From positions 157,917 to 221,916 of the forward strand of contig PBNZ01000004.1 in assembly GCA_002723275.1 (NCBI GenBank): 64,000 bases of DNA. The letters are read 5' to 3'. Both the position numbers and the translations under genes were made by a program. Source of the stretch: Planctomycetaceae bacterium (GTDB taxonomy: Bacteria > Planctomycetota > Planctomycetia > Pirellulales > Pirellulaceae). Every line of letters begins with the position of its first letter. Within the stretch, counting starts at the first letter, position 1. Of the stretch, positions 53,905-63,395 are shown piece by piece. A model generated the notes under the pieces. That model saw only the letters and a program-made list of their open reading frames with translations. It ran no database searches and had not been told where the DNA came from.

Positions 53905-55026
53905 TTAAATTCGATCTGAACGTTCCACGACCATCGTCCGGTGCGTTCTTGCGGCGGGACTTGACCACCAAGATTTCAATCCGCCCAAGAGTGTTTCCTG
54001 AAGAATCCCGAAACCGGCGGATATGTGAATCGTGGCAAATACCAGTGGCAACATGAAGGCCAATTTCCAGTCACGTCGACGGAACGCGATCGACAACGAT
54101 GCACCAATCACCACTCCAACATAAAAGAGCAGGCACAACCAATAGACCCAAATCAAACGAGTATCGATCCAAGGCAAAATAGGCCCGGCAAGAATCCCGG
54201 TCACAAAAACACCTGGCAAGAGTGTCTTAAGACTAAAGGTTTCTGGATGTTTTCGTCCGAGACGAATTCTTCCTCGTCCATAACGGGCGAGTTGATGAAA
54301 AAGTCCGGTCAGACTACTGCGAGGTGCATAGCAGACGGCAACTTTCGAGGAGAAAAAGCATTTCAACTCAGCCTGATCCGCTCGATGATTGAAGTCGACA
54401 TCCTCACAGGCATCAAACGTTTCGTCAAAGAACCCAATGGCATCAAAAACATTTCGACGATAAGCGGCACCCACGCTGATGGCCGGCACAAAGCGATCCA
54501 CTTGCGTATAGACGAACGAGTCAGGATGATGACCGAGCAACGAGGCTCTTGCTTCCGAAATCGCCTGCTGCAACTTCGAAGCGTTGGCCACACGGAGCGG
54601 TTGAGGTCGGCCCACAATATCTGCTCCACTGCGAGTAAAGGCGTCCACCAGATCGCGTAGATGCGTCGTAGATTCCAGCTCACAGTGCCCATCAATGACA
54701 AGAATAATGTCGCCTCTGGCGTGTTCTACACCAACATTGCGCCCAGCACTTGACCAGATACGAGGATTATCAACCAATCTTACATTGGTATGAATACGAG
54801 CAATGCGTTTCACGATATCTCGTGTCGCATCATCGGATCGGCCGTCAACGACTAAAATCTCGAACCCTTCCTCGGGATATTCCTGTCGCAATAACATTTC
54901 GAGCGTCGCCTTGATATAGCGCTGCTCATTGCGAACCGGGACCACAATGGAAACGAATTCAAGAGAAGATTCGCCCCTATGATCCGAGGTGGTGGTCAGA
55001 ATGTCAGTGGGTTTCAAGCGTCTCAC
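53905..55026 (-). CDS. GT2-family membrane glycosyltransferase
   Basis: A 373-residue GT2 with FVSIVVPVRNEQRYIKATL near residue 24, ILVVDGRSDDATRDIV near 57, GDIILVIDGHCELES near 108 (metal-binding Asp) and a FDACEDVDFNHRAD block near 205. Three hydrophobic helices follow (about 265-345). The plan is that of succinoglycan-type ExoA enzymes. Start is GTG 55026, supported by TTAGGAAA six bases upstream. An 86-base gap separates it from the EpsI-like gene, one of the longest in the cluster. Confidence 0.92.
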   Translation of the reverse strand: MRRLKPTDILTTTSDHRGESSLEFVSIVVPVRNEQRYIKATLEMLLRQEYPEEGFEILVVDGRSDDATRDIVKRIARIHTNVRLVDNPRIWSSAGRNVGVEHARGDIILVIDGHCELESTTHLRDLVDAFTRSGADIVGRPQPLRVANASKLQQAISEARASLLGHHPDSFVYTQVDRFVPAISVGAAYRRNVFDAIGFFDETFDACEDVDFNHRADQAELKCFFSSKVAVCYAPRSSLTGLFHQLARYGRGRIRLGRKHPETFSLKTLLPGVFVTGILAGPILPWIDTRLIWVYWLCLLFYVGVVIGASLSIAFRRRDWKLAFMLPLVFATIHISAGFGILQETLLGGLKSWWSSPAARTHRTMVVERSDRI

Positions 55027-55112
55027 TGATTTCCTAACTGGCTGTTCGATAAAACGGACAAGGTGACATCATGAAATTCAGCTGAGTTCTTTTTACAAAG
55101 ATCATGGGCTCG

Positions 55113-55847
55113 TCAGTCCAGATCGGTCTGATCCGCCGACAATGCTTTTTCATCTTCCTTTGCATCAATCTGATGCAAGCTTGCAAGTTGCGTATTGGAT
55201 TCAACCGAGACCTGATCCAGTTGCTCATTGAGCAACGGAAGAAAGTGAGTCAAAAAGTCGCGAGCCCCACCTTCATCCTGCCCGGCAGTGGACACGTGTT
55301 CGGACAGTTGCAGCTTGTACAACACGGGTTGCCCAGCAACCGCCCAGCGAGGCATTTTGGGAGCGACCCATTCGTCTTCCACCTTCCAGCCGTAATAGAC
55401 ATTCAACTTTCGCTCGGAAACATCGTTCAACTGAAAACCAACATGCCAAAAGCAATCGCGATCAACCTGTTCAGGCTGCCGTTCTTGAATCAAACGAAAG
55501 TTTCGAGCTTCAAAACAGATTTCGGGAACGTGAATCGACATTTTTGCACCCGGGCCAACCATAACGGCCAGGTTAACAACTTGCCCCGACTCTCGGTTCC
55601 GATAGCTGTGATGAATGAATGCGCCACATTCGAGTAATTCCAAGGCGGAATCGCTCAGCCCGTGTTCGTCTTCCAGATACCAGTCACCAAATTTCTCCGG
55701 CAGGTTTGAAAATGCCAATTCAGTATTCCGGTAGGCCTGCTCCAAGGTCGAATGCTTAGCAGACCGCCCATGAATTGCACCGGAAACAACGGTCAGGACA
55801 ATCGCCGCAACGACCGCGAGGGAAATCGTCGATTTAATCTGGTTCAC
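55113..55847 (-). CDS. exosortase-associated EpsI family (DUF3485) protein
   Basis: About 244 residues from GTG 55847, chosen because AAGGAG lies nine bases upstream; ATG 55877 is inside the upstream gene. One N-terminal membrane helix (ISLAVVAAIVLTVVSG) is followed by the DUF3485 domain: LPEKFGDWYLEDE near 51, MSIHVPEICFEARNF near 103 with the conserved Pro-Glu-x-Cys, and CFWHVGFQLNDVS near 135. EpsI proteins accompany exosortases, either fused or in the same operon, and function in exopolysaccharide or sorting in an unclear manner. The C-terminus is acidic. Confidence 0.9.
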   Translation of the reverse strand: MNQIKSTISLAVVAAIVLTVVSGAIHGRSAKHSTLEQAYRNTELAFSNLPEKFGDWYLEDEHGLSDSALELLECGAFIHHSYRNRESGQVVNLAVMVGPGAKMSIHVPEICFEARNFRLIQERQPEQVDRDCFWHVGFQLNDVSERKLNVYYGWKVEDEWVAPKMPRWAVAGQPVLYKLQLSEHVSTAGQDEGGARDFLTHFLPLLNEQLDQVSVESNTQLASLHQIDAKEDEKALSADQTDLD

Positions 55848-55860
55848 TTGTCGTCGCTCC

Positions 55861-58800
55861 TTAGGATGTTTCGTCAACGGCAGTTGCTTCCACCGACTGC
55901 GTCATCGCGTGATCCAACTCCAACATCCACTCACGTTCATAATCGGTCAGGAATGCTTCGGCGATGCCTCCCTCCCTTGCCTGCTTCCATACCTGTTCGG
56001 CAAGAGTGAGATTACCACTTCGCAAAGCGGCCAAAGCCAGATGAAGTCGAAATCGTGTATCTGTACCATCCGGCAGAGCAATTGCCTGCTGGAGAAGATT
56101 CGTCGCAGCTTGATAGTCGTCTTGTTGAATCAACAGGACAGCCTTCGTATCAAGCAAGATTGCGATCGGACGCCCCGCAACAACCATCGCTTGATTGATG
56201 GAACTCATTGCTTCTTCTTGATAACCCGGTTGGTTTGCAAGCAGAGCGGCCAAGTTATTCCAGGCGAGCACGTGATCGGGAAACACGTGTGTCAGATGTC
56301 GTAGATTGTCGATCGCATCCTGGGTTCGTCCCTGCTTCAACCTCAAATTCGCCATCGCGAACAGAAGCTGTCGATCATCTGACTCGTTTTGTTGAATCGT
56401 GGTAAGCAGATCATTGGCTCGTTCCACGTTTGCTGTATTGTCGTTACTGTGAACGAGGACTTTGGCCAGCAACGTTCCGTTTTCCGCAGTTGGGTAATCG
56501 GTGGCCACGCGATAACACACTTCAAACGCGTGCTCGGCACGTTGGTTCCGCACCCAGAACATTGCCAAAGATTCTCGTTCATCGGGATGTCGATCGAACA
56601 ATTGTTGAAGTCGCATTTCGGCCGCCACATTTTGCCCAAATTCTTCGAGCATTTCCGCCACCTGTCGAAGCATTCGCTTCTCTGCAGCAGGAGTTTCAAT
56701 TGAGGCTAATCGACGCCGCACATAGTCTTCAACGATTCCGTCAACCTCTGACGGTTGCTGTTTGAGCAGATGAAAACGAACCCGCAACCGAAGCGTGCTG
56801 AAGCTATTCGGAGCTACCGAATCAAGTCGTTCCAGCAACAACTCAGCTGCCTCCGAATCGGCATTCCCCAGCAGAAATTCGATATAGGAGAGAAGATTCC
56901 TGGTATTTGATCCTGGCTGATCCACTAGCCATTGCCAGCGTTCACGAGCAAGTTCATCGAGGCCATCCTGTTGATAGAGTCTGGCCAACATTTCGTGATC
57001 TTCTAGGCGCGCATCGTCAGATACGATCAAAGACTCCAGAATACCTCTCGCGACCCTGCGATCTTCATCACGGCCGCTTTGTAAGCGAACAAGCAATTCG
57101 ACTCGTTGATCCGCTGGATTCTTCTCCACATCCAGTAAACTTTCAGCATCGTCGTTCACGTTATCGGATTTCAGGTGCAACCAACTCGCCAACAGGCTTT
57201 TTGCAGCGATGTTGTCAGGCTCTCGTTCCAGGAGTTGGCGGACCATTTGCTCCGCTCGATCGGGACGGTTCGGTTGCAAAAACCTTGCATAATCGAAGAT
57301 CAATTCGGTTCGATGAGGCGTAATCTGCAGTGCTCGTTCAAAAGCATCGTCAGCCTGTTGGATCTCTCCAAGTTGTCGGAACGTTTGGGCCGTCAGCCAA
57401 TGTCGTTGACCTTCGGAGATGTCAGGATGTTCATTGAGAATATTCAGTGCTTCAAGAGCTTTCTCACGATTGCCAACGCGAAGGTAAAAAGACAGCAAGC
57501 CCGTCCAAGAAGCCGTGTCTTCGGGATTTAGATTTAGTGCCTCTCCGATCATTCTGCTGGCTTCTTCATTTCGGCCAGACAACGAAAGCAGTTGAGCGAG
57601 CCAAATTCGGGCGACCGCTTCACTTGGATGCAACATAACATTCCGTCTTCCAACTCGCAGGGCGAGTTGGAGCCGGTTTCGATCGGGTGCCAATGACGAG
57701 GCAAGATCCAAGAACTGCGGATCGATCGGCTGCTGCTGTTGCAGATCGACCATCCAGCGGTCCGCCTCTGCAAAACGACCTTGCTGATGAAGCAAACGCA
57801 CCAGACTCAAATAAACGCCGGCTTGTTTCAGGCCGGATCGCACAACGTCGACATAGCGGTCAATCGCTTCCGAATCCTTCCCTTGAAGTTCAAACAGGCG
57901 AGCCTCTAAGAGGTTGGTACCCGACCACCATGGTCTCTTCCGTTTGATCTGAGTCATCAGCCTTTTTGCACGGGTTACCTCTGGCGAGTCCGCCTCGACA
58001 GCTGTCTCGAGTAGTTGTTGAGCCTGGAAGAACCTCCACAAAGCACCATCGGGTCCCTCAATCGCCTGCAGTTTTTTCGTCAGTTGTTCAACCTGCTCCC
58101 AATCCTGCTCAAACACGGCCAATTCAGCCAGTTGTGACAGGGATTCGATCTGCTGAATACCATCTTCAAGCCGCTTCATGAGAACGTGTCGAGCAGCCTG
58201 TTCGTCGCCTTTTCGATAAGCAATCATCAGCTTGATTCGTTCGACGGATGGGCGCAGATCTGTTCCATTCAAATCCACCTGGTCGATGGCCTCCAACGCT
58301 GCAACGTGGTCACCTCGACGAGCGTAGACGGCAGATTCGTACAAATGAGCGAGTGATTCATCATCGCTGAGAATGGCAACTTTTTGGAGTGCTCGATCAG
58401 CTTCACTGCCCTCCTGAATAGCGTCATACAAGAAGATGGCTCGCGTCCACATGGGCAGGGAATCGGGCGCGATGCTCTCGGCATTGGCAAGTGCTCTCAA
58501 AATGATCGGCTTCGCATCCAGCTCGCCAGCGGCAATCAGTTGTGTCGCAATCAGAAGTTGGATTTCCCACGAATCAGGCAGGGCAACTTCGGCTTGTTGT
58601 AAGACTACGGCAACGCTACTCCAGTCCTGTTGTGACGGCGGCAATCGCAGTTGCTCGCGCATCTTCAATTCAGCCAACATCAACCAGACGGGTTCAGGAA
58701 CTGGTGGGTGGCGGAGAGCTTGCTCACAAAGAATAATCGATTGTTGTGGACGGCCCACGACACTCCAAGCACGAGCAGCCCACAGGCGAGCGGTATTGGA

Positions 58801-60204
58801 CTGAGGTGCGGCGTGCAGTGCTTTTTCAAACGCATCGGCAGCAAGTTGCCAACGCTGCGAATTCCAGTAAGTCTTGCCAAGCAGTAACCAGGCCTGGTAT
58901 TCGGGAGACATTTCCGCAATTTGTCCGCTTTGAGCAGTCGCTGTGGCAGCAACTCGCTTCAGCACAGTAATGGCGGCATCGTTTTCATTGCGAGCAAAGA
59001 GCAATTGCCCCTTGAGTAAGCCGTGAGATGACACGGCCCAATTTCGTTGTGCCTCTTGACCCTTAACCGCAAGCCGCTTGATCGCTTCTTCAACCTGTGT
59101 CAAAGAAGCGTCCGCTCGGTTGAGTTGACCTGTTGCAATCTGGACCTCCGCCAGTCGAATCAAGATTGGCAAACGCCCGGCGTTAATGTATTCCAGCGAA
59201 TCCTGCCAGGTTTTCGCAGCTTCGCGTTTACGCCCCAGTCGCACAAGTACCTCACCAAGCCCCAATTGAGCTCGATAGTTTTGCGGCTCATCCTCGATCA
59301 AGAATCGATATTTTTGTTCAGCATCAAGATACTTACCTTGACGCTGAACAAACTGTGCAGACGCCAAGAGAGTTTCTAGATTATCGGGATCCGCCAGCAA
59401 GGCACGATTAAGATCTTCTTCTGCTCCCGGAAGTCCATATTGGATGCGGTAACGATATCTTGCGAGAAACGCCTTGGAGCGATCGGGATGATTGTCGACA
59501 ACGGTGTTCATGATCGTGTCGGCTTGGAGATCTTGATCATCGGTCGTGACATGATTGCGATACATCGAAGCGAGTTGATCTGCCACACGTAGATTCGCGG
59601 GATCCGCGTTATGCGCTGCTTGTAAATCTTCAAGCACTCTACTGAGCGGCAGAGGCCGACCTTCGTCATATTGCCCCGCTCGCGCGAGTGCGCGATTACG
59701 AAGTGCCGACTCGTCATCTGGCGAACTCTGTAACACCTTGTCAGCTTCCTCTTGAGCCAGGACAAACTGCCCTGTCTCCCAGAAGATTTCAGAGAGTCGA
59801 TTTCGCAGATCCGTACGTTCTGGTGCCGTACCCAGCGCGCGATAGTACCACTGAATAACCGTCCCGATATCCGTTGCTGAATACTCTGAACGATCATAAT
59901 TCTCCGCAATTCGGATCAGCACGTCTGTCTGATCAAGTTCCGCGGGCATCATTTGCAAATAACGATAGAGGTAGGAAGCGGCCTCACTGAACCGACCTAC
60001 ATCCTCAGCCTCCTCCGCCTTTGCCAACATGGCGGTCGAAACTCGTTGCAATTGAAACTGATGCCACACATAGGTCGCGGGTATCAACCCGGAGAGGACG
60101 AGGAGTGTAATCAGCGCAAGTCGACGATTGAGTTGCCAGCGGTAACGTACCGGAAGCAACGTCGGTGAACTGGCTTTTTTTTTGACAGGTGTTTTAACCG
60201 TCAT
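55861..60204 (-). CDS. very large TPR-repeat protein of the exosortase/exopolysaccharide locus
   Basis: A 1447-residue protein with a basic N-terminus, one membrane helix near residues 29-48 (RRLALITLLVLSGLIPATY) and then almost continuous tetratricopeptide-like helix pairs to the end, for example AALLADPDNLETLLASAQFV-type and AFEKALHAAPQSNTARLWAA units. The location between the tyrosine autokinase and the EpsI gene matches the long TPR proteins (PrsT-like) that accompany exosortase systems. It is likely an inner-membrane-anchored periplasmic scaffold for polysaccharide assembly. The ATG lacks a strong SD. Twenty-nine bases separate it from the autokinase gene. Confidence 0.87.
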   Translation of the reverse strand: MTVKTPVKKKASSPTLLPVRYRWQLNRRLALITLLVLSGLIPATYVWHQFQLQRVSTAMLAKAEEAEDVGRFSEAASYLYRYLQMMPAELDQTDVLIRIAENYDRSEYSATDIGTVIQWYYRALGTAPERTDLRNRLSEIFWETGQFVLAQEEADKVLQSSPDDESALRNRALARAGQYDEGRPLPLSRVLEDLQAAHNADPANLRVADQLASMYRNHVTTDDQDLQADTIMNTVVDNHPDRSKAFLARYRYRIQYGLPGAEEDLNRALLADPDNLETLLASAQFVQRQGKYLDAEQKYRFLIEDEPQNYRAQLGLGEVLVRLGRKREAAKTWQDSLEYINAGRLPILIRLAEVQIATGQLNRADASLTQVEEAIKRLAVKGQEAQRNWAVSSHGLLKGQLLFARNENDAAITVLKRVAATATAQSGQIAEMSPEYQAWLLLGKTYWNSQRWQLAADAFEKALHAAPQSNTARLWAARAWSVVGRPQQSIILCEQALRHPPVPEPVWLMLAELKMREQLRLPPSQQDWSSVAVVLQQAEVALPDSWEIQLLIATQLIAAGELDAKPIILRALANAESIAPDSLPMWTRAIFLYDAIQEGSEADRALQKVAILSDDESLAHLYESAVYARRGDHVAALEAIDQVDLNGTDLRPSVERIKLMIAYRKGDEQAARHVLMKRLEDGIQQIESLSQLAELAVFEQDWEQVEQLTKKLQAIEGPDGALWRFFQAQQLLETAVEADSPEVTRAKRLMTQIKRKRPWWSGTNLLEARLFELQGKDSEAIDRYVDVVRSGLKQAGVYLSLVRLLHQQGRFAEADRWMVDLQQQQPIDPQFLDLASSLAPDRNRLQLALRVGRRNVMLHPSEAVARIWLAQLLSLSGRNEEASRMIGEALNLNPEDTASWTGLLSFYLRVGNREKALEALNILNEHPDISEGQRHWLTAQTFRQLGEIQQADDAFERALQITPHRTELIFDYARFLQPNRPDRAEQMVRQLLEREPDNIAAKSLLASWLHLKSDNVNDDAESLLDVEKNPADQRVELLVRLQSGRDEDRRVARGILESLIVSDDARLEDHEMLARLYQQDGLDELARERWQWLVDQPGSNTRNLLSYIEFLLGNADSEAAELLLERLDSVAPNSFSTLRLRVRFHLLKQQPSEVDGIVEDYVRRRLASIETPAAEKRMLRQVAEMLEEFGQNVAAEMRLQQLFDRHPDERESLAMFWVRNQRAEHAFEVCYRVATDYPTAENGTLLAKVLVHSNDNTANVERANDLLTTIQQNESDDRQLLFAMANLRLKQGRTQDAIDNLRHLTHVFPDHVLAWNNLAALLANQPGYQEEAMSSINQAMVVAGRPIAILLDTKAVLLIQQDDYQAATNLLQQAIALPDGTDTRFRLHLALAALRSGNLTLAEQVWKQAREGGIAEAFLTDYEREWMLELDHAMTQSVEATAVDETS

Positions 60205-60233
60205 GGATGTAAACCATTGGATTCAGGACTGGT

Positions 60234-62441
60234 TTAAGTAACCTCTTCTTGATCGGCAGAGTATGACGATGCCGTTTCGTATCCATAGGTGCCGTAGCGG
60301 CGAGCGTATTGGCGAGTGGGCACGCCGTTGAGCACGGTACCCACGGGTCGTGCACCAACTGACAAGAGACGATGGTAGGTCATACGAACATGATTCTCTC
60401 GACTCACATCTCGCATCGCACATACGAGCGTCGCATCTGCATCTCGCGCCATCACGAGTGATTCGCTGGCCGCAAGAACAGGCGGTGTGTCGACCACGAT
60501 GTATCGATACGAATCCCTTGCTTTGGCGATCAATTGCTTAAATCCTTCATTGGCCATCAGCTTATGCGGACTCCGATCCAGATAACCGGCGGGCAAAACG
60601 TGAACATGCTCACTCCACTCTCGATTAACGGCGTCCTCAAAATCGCACTCACCCGACAAAACCCCGACGAGTCCGGGCTTGTTTTCAACTTTAAAAATCC
60701 GATGAATATCGGGAGACCGCATATCACCGTCGATGAGCAATGTGGGCATTCCTGACGACCGAGCGAGACTGACCGCTAATTGCGAGGCAACGCTGCTCTT
60801 TCCTTCACCGGCAACAGAACTCGACACCACTACGACTTGAATGGATTCGTTCTTTTGCGATAGCACGAGTCCCGTGCGGAGGCTATCGATGCTTTCTTCA
60901 AACAAACCAAGTTGATCGATATCATCATCGAGTTCATGCGTGATACTCTTCTCCGGCAGGCATGCGATCTCGCCCACCACTGGAAGATTGTTATCCACTT
61001 GTAGCTGCTCAGAACTGGTAACCCGCTTGAGGGTTCGCTCCCAAATCAAAAACAGTCCGAACGGAAGAGAGATGCTGGCGAGCACGGAAACGAGCAACAT
61101 CTTCCACGGCAAGTTTTGAACCGGTACCTCAGGCGTTGTCGCCTTCTGGACCAGCTCAACTCGGGATGGAGCATACATTTCTGTTGCAATTTGAGCAGCT
61201 CGTTCGGAAATACTGTCGAAAACTTGCTGCTTACGATTTAGTTCCGCTTGCTTGAACTTCAAATCCAACGTCTGGCCACCAGATTGACTGATGTCCTCGA
61301 CCATTGCGTCGTAATTAGACCGCATGCTCTGCACAATTAGTTTTTGAGTTTCGAGCTGTGTTTTGAGCATGGCCAGTTCTTGCTGTCGCTGAAGTCCAGA
61401 CATCGCCTTCATTTCTTCCCGGATGCGAGGGCGATTGGTATCCCGCAATGACTCCAACGTTGACTCGAGCGATTCAATATCTTGATTCAGTTTGATGATC
61501 CGCGGATCAGTACCACCCCGACTGGATGCATTCAGGGCCTGATCTCGGAGAGCCTTCTTTTGGTTGAGGGCGACCAAGACACGTTGAACCTCCTCACGTC
61601 CCGCGATTTCCCGTTCAATGAGAACGTCAGGGACGGCCGGTCCTGTTTGAACTGAATCTTCGAGTGCTTGAACTTGAGCCGCCAGGACTTTGTGTTCAAT
61701 CTGCGCCTTCGCAAGATTTTCCTGCATGCTTTTCAGCGGACTCTCGCTGATCACGACATCACTACCAATCAAGGAGGTACTCGTGAGACTCGGGTCATTC
61801 GCGACTAACTGCTTCTGCAGTTGTCTGACTTCGGCTTGAAGCAGCTTAATCTCTTCCGATCGACGTGCTCGTTCATCCTCAAGTAGGCTGATGACCGACT
61901 GCGCACGTTGCCCTCTCTTTTCCTGCCGCATGGTGAAATAGGCATCGATGATTGCATTCACAAGCAAAGCGGAGTTTTCGGGATTCACTCCTTCGAACGC
62001 GACTTCAAGCAGTTCGGAACTTCCTTTGGGCGCAATCAATAAACCTTGCGTGGAAAGCCAATCAATCGGGTCTCGCCGACTGCGGATCTCCGGCATCGCT
62101 GTAATCTCAGGTTGACTAAGAACTCTTCCGAGAATGAGTGGACTGCGAAGCAACTCAACTTGCGTATGGACAAACTTCCGATTGCTGTCACGATCTCGGA
62201 CCTCGCGATCCGGAAAAGCGACATAAGGCTGAACTCCGTTGATCTGCAACCAGGCAGAGGCTCGGTATTGAGGGCGAAACGACCAGAACACGAACACGGT
62301 CGAGATCAACAGAGCGAACAAGGTGACGGGGATCAGAATCCTCCACCATTGAATCAATACGGAGGTGAACATCCGTAAAGAAAAATCATGTTCAAACTGC
62401 GTCAGATTCTCGATGCGACGGCGTTTAGTTGATGCAGACAT
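60234..62441 (-). CDS. Wzc-like polysaccharide co-polymerase / tyrosine autokinase
   Basis: A 735-residue protein. Residues about 30-60 and 445-465 are membrane helices that frame a Wzz domain with long coiled coils (about 170-420). The C-terminal BY-kinase has Walker A in SSSVAGEGKSSVAS with Lys548, Walker A' in LLIDGDMRSPDI and Walker B in IVVDTPPVLA. The tail (YARRYGTYGYETASSYS) holds a tyrosine cluster for autophosphorylation. Such proteins set chain length and drive export. It follows the exosortase gene by 45 bases. No separate outer-membrane export protein is seen in the window. Confidence 0.95.
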   Translation of the reverse strand: MSASTKRRRIENLTQFEHDFSLRMFTSVLIQWWRILIPVTLFALLISTVFVFWSFRPQYRASAWLQINGVQPYVAFPDREVRDRDSNRKFVHTQVELLRSPLILGRVLSQPEITAMPEIRSRRDPIDWLSTQGLLIAPKGSSELLEVAFEGVNPENSALLVNAIIDAYFTMRQEKRGQRAQSVISLLEDERARRSEEIKLLQAEVRQLQKQLVANDPSLTSTSLIGSDVVISESPLKSMQENLAKAQIEHKVLAAQVQALEDSVQTGPAVPDVLIEREIAGREEVQRVLVALNQKKALRDQALNASSRGGTDPRIIKLNQDIESLESTLESLRDTNRPRIREEMKAMSGLQRQQELAMLKTQLETQKLIVQSMRSNYDAMVEDISQSGGQTLDLKFKQAELNRKQQVFDSISERAAQIATEMYAPSRVELVQKATTPEVPVQNLPWKMLLVSVLASISLPFGLFLIWERTLKRVTSSEQLQVDNNLPVVGEIACLPEKSITHELDDDIDQLGLFEESIDSLRTGLVLSQKNESIQVVVVSSSVAGEGKSSVASQLAVSLARSSGMPTLLIDGDMRSPDIHRIFKVENKPGLVGVLSGECDFEDAVNREWSEHVHVLPAGYLDRSPHKLMANEGFKQLIAKARDSYRYIVVDTPPVLAASESLVMARDADATLVCAMRDVSRENHVRMTYHRLLSVGARPVGTVLNGVPTRQYARRYGTYGYETASSYSADQEEVT

Positions 62442-62486
62442 TCGATGAAACTCGTAGTGGACTAAAGTTCTTTCGTTTCTCTTGTA

Positions 62487-63368
62487 TTAAGCCTCAGCAC
62501 GACTGCGACTAAGCAGGTCATCCATTCGCATAACCTCAACCCGGCGTATCAGACAGGTCAGAAAGATTTGCGTGATTGCAAAGAGCGTGGCGGCGACGAG
62601 GATCATGAACCATCCAGCCGAGTCATGACAGAAACGCTGAATGGCCTCATCGTTTCCAACAAAGCGATACAGCAAACCGGTCACGACAATCCTCAGAGCG
62701 TTGGCAACCAAAGCAATGGGAATGACGCTAAACAACAGGATCGTTTGTTCCCATAACTCTCGACGAGAAGCGATCAGGTAGGCGAAAGCCAGGGCAATGG
62801 TTCCGAGAAAGATCCGCAACCCTGAACAGGCTCGTTCGACATGGAGCTCCTGATTTCCTAACAGAATCGTTGTTCCCTCGGCGAACGCGGGTTGCCCCAA
62901 ACATTGCAGGACAAAGCAACTCACCTCAGTCGCAACGCGTTGGAGAGGAACACTGAGTAGGCGTTCGACCTGAAATGGAAGTGGCACCATAAAGATCAGG
63001 AAACCGATGGCGGGCAGTGCCCACAAGAGGAATTGCCGACCTGCGATTAACCAGGTGGCTCCGGCCAGCCAAAGGATCATTGAATAACCATCGAGTGAAT
63101 CGAATGCATACCGGTGCCCCACCCAACGCACCAACAAGCTGACGATAATCAGAGAGAGAGCCCAGGCGCTTGGCTGTATCTCGACCTGTTTCAGATCGGC
63201 ACGACGCAGCCAGAGGAACCCTAAAGCGAAGGGGATCACCAGGAAACCGTGGGAATAATCCGGTTCCCGTTCCCAGCTGATCACGAGATCACGAAGGGTT
63301 GCCGAATAGGCCCAGACAAACGATGCCGCGAGGGCAGCAATAGTGAAGTAAGCGTTTCGACGATTCAT
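62487..63368 (-). CDS. exosortase
   Basis: About 293 residues from ATG 63368, with seven or eight membrane helices. The catalytic triad of the exosortase/archaeosortase family is present: Cys181 in ERACSGLRI, Arg226 in VANALRIVVTG and His248 in CHDSAGW. Exosortases cut C-terminal PEP-CTERM-like tails and probably join the protein to a surface glycan; no target protein with such a tail was found here. It is the first gene of the cluster. TTG 63395 is in frame upstream. I cannot assign the subtype with certainty; several planctomycete exosortases exist. Confidence 0.95.
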   Translation of the reverse strand: MNRRNAYFTIAALAASFVWAYSATLRDLVISWEREPDYSHGFLVIPFALGFLWLRRADLKQVEIQPSAWALSLIIVSLLVRWVGHRYAFDSLDGYSMILWLAGATWLIAGRQFLLWALPAIGFLIFMVPLPFQVERLLSVPLQRVATEVSCFVLQCLGQPAFAEGTTILLGNQELHVERACSGLRIFLGTIALAFAYLIASRRELWEQTILLFSVIPIALVANALRIVVTGLLYRFVGNDEAIQRFCHDSAGWFMILVAATLFAITQIFLTCLIRRVEVMRMDDLLSRSRAEA

Positions 63369-63395
63369 TTCAAAAGGTGTCAATCGGGGTGGCAA

